Origin: Candidatus Peribacterales bacterium
Lineage (GTDB): Bacteria; Patescibacteriota; Gracilibacteria; Peribacterales; Peribacteraceae
Length of the DNA: 5,260 nucleotides
Direction of reading: 5' to 3'
Assembly: GCA_020059985.1 (NCBI GenBank)
Contig: JAGVCI010000037.1
Location: forward strand, 1 to 5,260
Every line of letters starts with the position of its first letter. Position 1 is the stretch's first letter. A program made the translations under genes and the position numbers. Below the pieces are notes generated by a model. The model saw only the letters and a list, made by a program, of their open reading frames with translations. It did not search any database and had not been told where the DNA came from. Of the stretch, positions 1 through 4,171 are shown piece by piece.

Positions 1-60
1 AGGGAAAAGTGCATGTGCTGGTGGCGACACGAAAAATGCTGGCGCTCTCCTGATTTGCTT

Positions 61-1371
61 CTAGACGCTGAGCGTTGGGAGCCGTCGCGTCGCCGCGATC
101 AACTCTCGCATTTCTCTCTGGTAGCGGAGGTTCTGCTCTTTTCGCATGTCTCTGTTTCTCTCGATCTTCTCCAGCCTCTCCGCAGCCATGGCCTGAATGC
201 GGTCACGAATGAAGTGCGTGTTGGGGTAGAGCGTAATTCCACTGAGTGCATTGAGTTCGGTCTTCAATTGATTCGCGAGTGTGCTCAGCTGCGTCTGGAG
301 CTCGGGGACGGGCTTCGACAGATTGCGTGCGTAGCGAGCGATGTCCGCGAGGAGCGCGAACACCTCCTTGTAGGAATTCATAATGGAGGTCTCGTGGTAA
401 TCCACGTTGTGCTCCGCGCAGTACTTCTTCGTGATTTTTTGCGCGGCAACATAGTTCATACGCGGCATGGTCGGGAAGAGATGATGTTCAATCTGTAAAT
501 TGAGTCCACCGTACAAAAAATTCATGAAAGGACTCGCGTAGATGTTTCTCGCAGTCACCACCTGTCTCGTGAACCAATCGAGATTGGCATCCTTCTGGAA
601 CATCGGCATTCCTTTGTGGTTCGGGGCGAACGCGAGTGCCAGGTGAAGCCCCACCAAGCTCTGATGCACTGCACAGAAGAGTACTGCTTTCCAAAACCCA
701 AGCACGTACAAGAGTCCCCCGTAGTACGAGATATGCCAGGCAGTCATCATCGAGAGATCGAGCGCGATCGTGCGTAGAGAACCACGCTGGATGAGACGAG
801 GGATGGAGCCGTAGCGCATGAAGTGCGAGACCAGGCAGTAGAGGCCGAGTGCGTACCAGGCCTGGTAGCGCGCCATGTATTTAATGAATGGATTGGCATC
901 ATCGATCTGCTGCTCGGTGTACCGAAGGAAATACACGTCGACATCGGGGTCGAGGTCTTCCTGATTTGGATGATTGTGGTGCTCGTTATGTCCTGCGTAC
1001 CAACTGAAAAAGCTGGTGCCATTGAAGAATGTCGCGAAGTATCCGAAGACATCATTGGCGAATGTGCTACGAAAGACCTGTCGGTGCCCCGCGTCGTGCA
1101 TCAGGTATCCGAATTGCGCGCAGACCAGTGCGAGATACACCGCGTCGAGTAAGAGGAAAGGGATGTTCTGGATAACTGTGAGCAGTCCGATACCGACGCC
1201 GAAGGCGATGGTCGTGAGGACGAGCGCCACGATGGAGCGCAGCGGACGCTTCTCAAAAAGACCCTCATCAGCCACTTGCTTACGCAGGGCTGGGAAGAGA
1301 TTGCCTTGGACTTCGGCTGCTGCAATCAATCGACGATGAGCAGGAGTGTGCTCTGTGAGAACGATCGTCAT
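61..1371 (-). CDS. Membrane fatty-acid desaturase (front-end / linoleoyl-CoA desaturase-like)
   Basis: A 436-aa di-iron membrane desaturase that should put a cis double bond into acyl chains of membrane lipids or acyl-CoA, using O2 and an electron donor. All three histidine boxes are visible: HDAGH at residues 92-96, HNEHH at 128-132 and QIEHH at 293-297. A glutamine as first residue of the third box is typical of front-end (delta-5/delta-6-like) desaturases. Hydrophobic segments lie at about 47-67, 72-90, 104-122 and 205-250. No N-terminal cytochrome b5 domain is present, so a separate donor such as ferredoxin is expected (inference). Residues from about 350 form an extra charged, probably helical tail beyond the usual end of the domain. 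The ATG at 1371 gives the full N-terminus. A GGAGG lies 18 nt upstream, too far for a normal SD, while a TGGTATATT extended -10 ends 7 nt before the ATG. The family is clear; substrate and regiospecificity cannot be read from sequence. Confidence 0.94.
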   Translation of the reverse strand: MTIVLTEHTPAHRRLIAAAEVQGNLFPALRKQVADEGLFEKRPLRSIVALVLTTIAFGVGIGLLTVIQNIPFLLLDAVYLALVCAQFGYLMHDAGHRQVFRSTFANDVFGYFATFFNGTSFFSWYAGHNEHHNHPNQEDLDPDVDVYFLRYTEQQIDDANPFIKYMARYQAWYALGLYCLVSHFMRYGSIPRLIQRGSLRTIALDLSMMTAWHISYYGGLLYVLGFWKAVLFCAVHQSLVGLHLALAFAPNHKGMPMFQKDANLDWFTRQVVTARNIYASPFMNFLYGGLNLQIEHHLFPTMPRMNYVAAQKITKKYCAEHNVDYHETSIMNSYKEVFALLADIARYARNLSKPVPELQTQLSTLANQLKTELNALSGITLYPNTHFIRDRIQAMAAERLEKIERNRDMRKEQNLRYQREMRELIAATRRLPTLSV

Positions 1372-1378
1372 TTACTGG

Positions 1379-1387
1379 AATATACCA
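1379..1387 (-). promoter_or_regulatory. Candidate extended -10 promoter of the desaturase gene
   Basis: On the minus strand the sequence reads TGGTATATT, matching an extended -10 (TGn plus a TATAAT-like hexamer). The hexamer ends 7 nt before the desaturase ATG, so transcription would start at or next to the A of the start codon, giving a leaderless mRNA. There is no good -35 hexamer at 16-18 nt; extended -10 promoters often lack one. Prediction only. Confidence 0.45.
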
Positions 1388-1388
1388 T

Positions 1389-1417
1389 TCCTCCTTTCTC
1401 CGGGAAAGACCGGAGGA
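1389..1417. promoter_or_regulatory. Hairpin / inverted repeat upstream of the desaturase
   Basis: CTCCGG (1398-1403) and CCGGAG (1410-1415) form a perfect 6-bp stem with a 6-nt loop. A competing outer inverted repeat, TCCTCC (1389-1394) and GGAGGA (1412-1417), overlaps it. The structure covers the spacer and -35 area of the predicted desaturase promoter, and so could be an operator. In a longer transcript it could be an RNA switch that hides the GGAGG. A plus-strand terminator is unlikely because no plus-strand gene lies upstream and the following T run is only four bases. Function unknown. Confidence 0.35.
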
Positions 1418-1478
1418 TTTTCACTAGGGCAAGCGTGAAAGTCGTAGAGAAAGTCTGGCTCTCCGGTGGATGCCTTCC

Positions 1479-1484
1479 TATACT
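1479..1484 (+). promoter_or_regulatory. Candidate -10 box for tRNA-Ser
   Basis: TATACT sits 11 nt before the first base of the mature tRNA, the right distance for a transcription start just upstream of it. No convincing TTGACA-like -35 is present at 16-18 nt, so support is moderate to weak. Confidence 0.35.
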
Positions 1485-1495
1485 GCAGCAAGCGC

Positions 1496-1589
1496 GGAGA
1501 GGTGGCTGAGTGGTCGAAAGCGCCGCACTGCTAATGCGGTATACGGTGTTAAAACCGTATCGCGGGTTCAAATCCCGCCCTCTCCGCCA
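1496..1589 (+). tRNA. tRNA-Ser (anticodon GCU)
   Basis: A complete 94-nt class II tRNA that decodes AGC/AGU serine codons. The acceptor stem GGAGAGG (1496-1502) pairs with CCTCTCC (1579-1585), followed by discriminator G1586 and an encoded CCA (1587-1589). The anticodon stem CCGCA/TGCGG (1523-1527 and 1535-1539) encloses a 7-nt loop with anticodon GCT at 1530-1532. The long variable arm typical of tRNA-Ser has stem ATACGG/CCGTAT (1541-1546 and 1555-1560). The T arm is GCGGG/CCCGC around TTCAAAT (1562-1578). All stems pair perfectly, so the gene looks functional. Parts of its 3' end are echoed in the DNA immediately downstream. Confidence 0.98.
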
Positions 1590-1623
1590 TGTAGTGAGCG
1601 AACGAAGTGAGCTCTACTACATG
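1588..1623. repeat. Inverted repeat overlapping the tRNA CCA end
   Basis: CATGTAGT (1588-1595) pairs with ACTACATG (1616-1623). With T1615 bulged, GAGC (1596-1599) pairs with GCTC (1611-1614), giving a 12-bp stem with an 11-nt loop. The arm starts inside the CCA tail of the tRNA. No T run follows on either strand, so it is not a standard intrinsic terminator. It could be a Rho-type end, a processing signal, or a mobile palindromic repeat placed against the tRNA. Confidence 0.6.
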
Positions 1624-1668
1624 GCAAGCCTACAAGATTTGAACCGCGAAACCGTTCTTACTACATGG
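1615..1668 (-). repeat. tRNA 3'-end-like fragment flanked by short direct repeats
   Basis: Read on the minus strand, 1648-1636 is CGCGGTTCAAATC, the T-arm sequence of the neighbouring tRNA-Ser (1561-1574) with one G missing. About ten bases later comes GCCATGTAGT, the same string that spans the true tRNA's CCA end. A second copy of the tail, TACTACATGG on the plus strand, occurs at 1659-1668 in addition to 1615-1624. No matching 5' acceptor, D or anticodon arm is found upstream on the minus strand, so this is a fragment and not a second tRNA gene. Confidence 0.5.
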
Positions 1669-1682
1669 TCCGTCAGATTTCC

Positions 1683-2036
1683 TCAGAAGAAACGAGAGCG
1701 TAAGATGCCGGCGATCGCGGAGTAAAACTGCCTGTCGTTCTCCCACTCGCTTTCTCCTGTGAGTAAAAGTTGATATAAGACTTTCGTCTCAACTTCAGCA
1801 TGTTTTTTGTGCATCTGCTTAAATCGTGGGCCAGAAACCACTTTCATCTTTGCGACAGCAGCAAAAAAACGATCAACAAGATGCATAATTTCTCCACTAT
1901 TTATGATCAGATCTTTCACCTGACCAGCAGTCTCAGAAAGATTGATGTCTTGAGCGTCACGAATTTGTCGACCAACAACTTCACCTGTCTGGAAGTTTAC
2001 TTTTATGATCTCCGTGTCTCCTTTGCGATTAACCAT
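1683..2036 (-). CDS. Hypothetical protein, 117 aa
   Basis: I do not recognise this family. The protein is small, soluble and mixed in charge, with no signal peptide or membrane segment. Residues 31-65 and 75-115 look mainly helical; an N-terminal stretch of about 25 residues (KVNFQTGEVVG and its surroundings) could be beta strands. The C-terminus is basic and aromatic (RSRFF). Its ATG lies 12 nt after the stop of the L,D-transpeptidase-like gene on the same strand, so the two are probably cotranscribed. The bases before the ATG are pyrimidine-rich with no SD. By eye the gene is more AT-rich than its neighbours. The intact frame and tight spacing support a real gene; no function is assigned. 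Confidence 0.7.
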   Translation of the reverse strand: MVNRKGDTEIIKVNFQTGEVVGRQIRDAQDINLSETAGQVKDLIINSGEIMHLVDRFFAAVAKMKVVSGPRFKQMHKKHAEVETKVLYQLLLTGESEWENDRQFYSAIAGILRSRFF

Positions 2037-2048
2037 AGGTGAGGGATG

Positions 2049-2609
2049 TTACAGGACGTAGTGCTCAGCTTTCAGACCGGACTGTGTCGATACTTCTAAG
2101 CGTCCACCATTTACGTCGTAGGTGTGTTCGATGATGTCCATAATGTTGCTACGCACCACGACACATCCCATGCTTCCGTAGCGCCCAGGGCTCTGGAACA
2201 TTCGCTCTTCGTAGAGGTACTCATGGATTCCATAGGGCGTAGAGAGTTCTCCGTCTTTGAAGAGGCGAATGAAGCGACCGGTCGGACCGAATGTCACGCG
2301 ATCTCCTTTGATCTCTTTGGAAAGCCCAACCCACTCCTGGTTCGGCGTTGCGGCATGGTAGTACCGTCCAATGTAGGAGACGTAGCGCTGCTGACCCGTG
2401 ACGACTTCGAAGCGCAGGAACTCACCATTCGTGTGGACCAAGTACCCGAGGTTTTCCACCGTATCGACGAGGAAGATATCTCCCTCACGAGGACTCCACT
2501 CCGCAATGAGTACCTCTTGGTACAGGACTGCAGGGCTGACCGCTGCCTCCACCGATGTGAGCGAGGAGCTTCCCAAAAGGCCGAGAACACTGAGGAGGGT
2601 GATCAACAT
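2049..2609 (-). CDS. Secreted L,D-transpeptidase-like (YkuD-fold) protein
   Basis: A 186-aa exported protein resembling YkuD-type L,D-transpeptidases, which make 3-3 peptidoglycan cross-links or attach proteins to the wall outside the membrane. The N-terminus is a hydrophobic signal peptide with a probable cut after VEA (residue 22). The catalytic region is visible: PYGIHE with H129, then, 16 residues on, SMGC with candidate nucleophile C149, followed by VVVR ending at R153. The usual (S/T)HGC motif has Met in place of His here. The family commonly has a Gly-Cys-Ile/Val core followed by Arg or Asn, so the call is good but activity is unproven. A TTG at 2624 would extend the frame by five residues, but it lies inside the predicted -10 box, so the ATG at 2609 is preferred. 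It is followed after 12 nt by the 117-aa gene. Confidence 0.8.
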   Translation of the reverse strand: MLITLLSVLGLLGSSSLTSVEAAVSPAVLYQEVLIAEWSPREGDIFLVDTVENLGYLVHTNGEFLRFEVVTGQQRYVSYIGRYYHAATPNQEWVGLSKEIKGDRVTFGPTGRFIRLFKDGELSTPYGIHEYLYEERMFQSPGRYGSMGCVVVRSNIMDIIEHTYDVNGGRLEVSTQSGLKAEHYVL

Positions 2610-2620
2610 GAAAGTGTGAT

Positions 2621-2648
2621 ACAATACTTATTTTTACTATTTTGTCAA
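2621..2648 (-). promoter_or_regulatory. Candidate promoter of the L,D-transpeptidase gene
   Basis: On the minus strand a perfect -35 TTGACA (2648-2643) is followed after 16 nt by TATTGT (2626-2621, four of six matches to TATAAT). The hexamer ends 11 nt before the ATG at 2609, so the 5' leader would be only about 4 nt and there is no room for an SD. This is the strongest promoter-like match in the window. Confidence 0.6.
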
Positions 2649-2761
2649 TGTTCGGGGATGACTAGAAACAGGTAAATTTCAGGCCTTCCGTAAGCCAAAA
2701 AGTCGTATTCTTTAATTCTCAAAATCGTGAGCCTAAGACTCATATTTGAATAAAAAATGTA

Positions 2762-2767
2762 TACAAT
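2762..2767 (+). promoter_or_regulatory. Candidate -10 box for rsmH
   Basis: TACAAT within ATGTATACAATG ends 15 nt before the rsmH ATG, giving a predicted leader of about 8 nt. No TTGACA-like -35 at 16-18 nt. The AT-rich sequence just upstream (2715-2751) holds an imperfect inverted repeat that might be regulatory. Only AAGAG, immediately before the ATG, resembles an SD, and it is too close to work normally. Confidence 0.4.
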
Positions 2768-2782
2768 GTACGATCTCAAGAG

Positions 2783-3682
2783 ATGACGCCTCTGACGCAC
2801 ATCCCCGTTCTTCTGAAAGAAACTCTCGAGCTTCTTGCTCCGAAGAAGGGGGAAACTGTCCTCGATGTGACACTCGGACTCGGAGGACACGCGGCGGCGT
2901 TCTTAGAGAAGATCGGACCCTCTGGAAAACTTATTGGACTGGATACCGATCCAGATAATCTTGCCGTTGCGACGAAGAATCTGGAGCGATGGAAAACGCA
3001 GGTCGATCTGCGACATGCAAACTTCCGAGACCTCGGCTCACTTGATCTCCCATCAGTTGATATCGTCTTTGCGGACTTAGGTTTGAGCTCCCCGCACATC
3101 GATCTCCCCGAGAGGGGATTCACCTTTCGCGAAGAGGGACCACTCGATCTCCGCTTTGATCGCACGAGGGGCAAAAGTGCTGCCGAGTGGATAGTCGACA
3201 TCGATGAAAAAGATTTGTCGCGTGTGTTCTCCAAATACGGAGAATTGAAACAGGCGAGACGCCTCGCTGAACGAATAAAAGAAGTAGAACCAAAAACGAC
3301 GGTGGCGCTCGCGGAGTGTGTACGAGAAATTGCTACGTATCGTGCCCCTTCGGTGCTTCCGCAAGTATTCCAGGCTCTGCGCATTGTCGTGAATGATGAA
3401 CTTGGTGCTCTCGATGCACTCCTCGCAGCAGGCCCTTTACTCCTCAAACCCGGTGGCCGTATGGGCGTTATGAGCTATCACTCGCTCGAAGACCGCGCGG
3501 TGAAGAATGTTTTTCGTGATCTTGCGACTCCCAAGCGTAGCGAGGAGACCGGAGCGATTACCGAGGAGAGTCCATTCGTGGTCCTCACCAAAAAGCCCGT
3601 TCGCCCCTCGGAAGAGGAGGCGGCGGAGAACCCACGGTCCCGCAGCGCGCATTTGCGAGTTCTTGGTCGTCGGATTTTCTAA
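2783..3682 (+). CDS. rsmH: 16S rRNA (cytosine(1402)-N(4))-methyltransferase RsmH
   Basis: A 299-aa SAM-dependent methyltransferase (formerly MraW) that N4-methylates C1402 of 16S rRNA in the decoding centre of the small subunit. Family motifs run in order: HIPVLL at 6-11, the SAM-binding DVTLGLGGHA at 28-37, DLGLSS at 98-103, YGELKQARRLA at 152-162, ALRIVVNDEL at 198-207, SYHSLEDR at 231-238, KKPVRPS at 270-276 and NPRSRSA at 283-289. Length is normal for the family (about 300 aa) and both ends are intact. The ATG at 2783 places HIPVLL at the expected N-terminal position. It stands at the head of a division cluster, as usual, but mraZ is not upstream: a divergent transpeptidase gene is there instead. 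The FtsL-like gene begins 24 nt after its TAA. Confidence 0.98.
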   Translation: MTPLTHIPVLLKETLELLAPKKGETVLDVTLGLGGHAAAFLEKIGPSGKLIGLDTDPDNLAVATKNLERWKTQVDLRHANFRDLGSLDLPSVDIVFADLGLSSPHIDLPERGFTFREEGPLDLRFDRTRGKSAAEWIVDIDEKDLSRVFSKYGELKQARRLAERIKEVEPKTTVALAECVREIATYRAPSVLPQVFQALRIVVNDELGALDALLAAGPLLLKPGGRMGVMSYHSLEDRAVKNVFRDLATPKRSEETGAITEESPFVVLTKKPVRPSEEEAAENPRSRSAHLRVLGRRIF

Positions 3683-3685
3683 ATC

Positions 3686-3694
3686 TGCTATACT
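3686..3694 (+). promoter_or_regulatory. Candidate extended -10 promoter of the ftsL-like gene
   Basis: TGCTATACT matches the extended -10 pattern (TGn plus TATACT). It lies in the short rsmH-ftsL gap and ends 12 nt before the ATG at 3707, so the leader would be about 5-6 nt with no SD. It would let ftsL be transcribed separately from rsmH, although read-through from rsmH is also likely. Confidence 0.45.
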
Positions 3695-3706
3695 TTTTTT
3701 CGACCC

Positions 3707-4063
3707 ATGGCATTTGCCTCTCTCTCCACCGAAACCAGCGTCCCCGATCGTCGGTCGCTTGGACGTCTTGTGAACCAGAGCACGGTGCTTCTGATGGTCA
3801 CCATCGGGTCGATCATTTTGATTCTTGCTCTTTTGATCCTCTTCCACCAGAACGCCAATGCGACGAAGGGGTATCAACTTCGTAACTTGGAGCGCGAACG
3901 GTCCCAACTTCTGCTCGAGGAAGAGGTGCTCAAAATGCAGGTCGCTGAGGCGCAGGCACTCCAAAGTTTGGGCGGAGATAAGCGGATTCAGGCCATGGTA
4001 GAGCTTCGCAACCCGCTCTACACCGAGGCCGATGCCACGGTCGCGGAACTCTTCAATCGTTAG
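3707..4063 (+). CDS. ftsL: FtsL/DivIC-like cell-division protein
   Basis: A 118-aa bitopic membrane protein with FtsL architecture: a cytoplasmic N-terminus of about 26 residues, one transmembrane helix at about 27-46, then an extracytoplasmic heptad-like coiled coil at about 55-86, rich in Leu, Glu and Arg. FtsL proteins are poorly conserved and pair with FtsB/DivIC to link and activate the septal peptidoglycan synthase. The call rests on this topology plus the position directly after rsmH, the normal place of ftsL in dcw clusters. The ATG at 3707 follows a pyrimidine-rich stretch with no SD. The gene is not followed by ftsI. A DivIC/FtsB relative with the same topology is the main alternative. 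Confidence 0.72.
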   Translation: MAFASLSTETSVPDRRSLGRLVNQSTVLLMVTIGSIILILALLILFHQNANATKGYQLRNLERERSQLLLEEEVLKMQVAEAQALQSLGGDKRIQAMVELRNPLYTEADATVAELFNR

Positions 4064-4124
4064 GCAAAGCGCAGGCAATTTTTCTATATAGTGTTTCAAC
4101 CCACTTGAGAGTCTTTTGCAATTC

Positions 4125-4148
4125 TTTGCCGCACTCAGGAAGGGCAAA
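4125..4148. repeat. Small inverted repeat upstream of the cysteine-rich gene
   Basis: TTTGCC (4125-4130) and GGCAAA (4143-4148) form a 6-bp inverted repeat with a 12-nt loop, just upstream of the predicted -10 of the next gene. A further GGCAAAG copy lies at 4063-4069 directly after ftsL. Possible operator; the arms are short enough to arise by chance. Nothing resembling an intrinsic terminator of ftsL is seen in this 108-bp gap. Confidence 0.25.
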
Positions 4149-4151
4149 AAG

Positions 4152-4160
4152 TGGTAGAAT
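4152..4160 (+). promoter_or_regulatory. Candidate extended -10 promoter of the cysteine-rich gene
   Basis: TGGTAGAAT is an extended -10 (TGn plus TAGAAT, five of six matches to TATAAT). It ends 11 nt before the ATG at 4172, again predicting a leader of about 4-5 nt with no SD. No -35 is apparent. Confidence 0.5.
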
Positions 4161-4171
4161 AGTTGGATTTC

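Noticed and set aside
13..498. Open frame of 161 aa on the plus strand
   Set aside because: It lies wholly antisense to the 3' part of the desaturase gene, which has unmistakable His boxes; no family features of its own.
1368..1388. Mini-ORF (MVYSSK) whose TGA overlaps the desaturase ATG, preceded by AAAGGAGG
   Set aside because: The GGAGG is only one base from its ATG, too close for initiation, and the likely promoter -10 lies inside it; translation is improbable.
1588..1623. Hairpin after the tRNA as an intrinsic terminator
   Set aside because: No T run follows on either strand; kept as an inverted repeat of unknown role.
1636..1690. Second tRNA gene on the minus strand
   Set aside because: Only T-arm and CCA-like pieces are present; no matching acceptor, D or anticodon stems upstream.
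2609..2624. TTG at 2624 as the L,D-transpeptidase start
   Set aside because: It falls inside the predicted -10 hexamer; the ATG at 2609 gives a better signal peptide and fits the promoter.
2124..2675. Plus-strand open frame of 183 aa
   Set aside because: Antisense shadow of the L,D-transpeptidase gene; its end also runs through that gene's promoter region.
2776..3447. Minus-strand open frame of 223 aa
   Set aside because: Antisense to rsmH; Ser/Arg-rich composition typical of a shadow frame.
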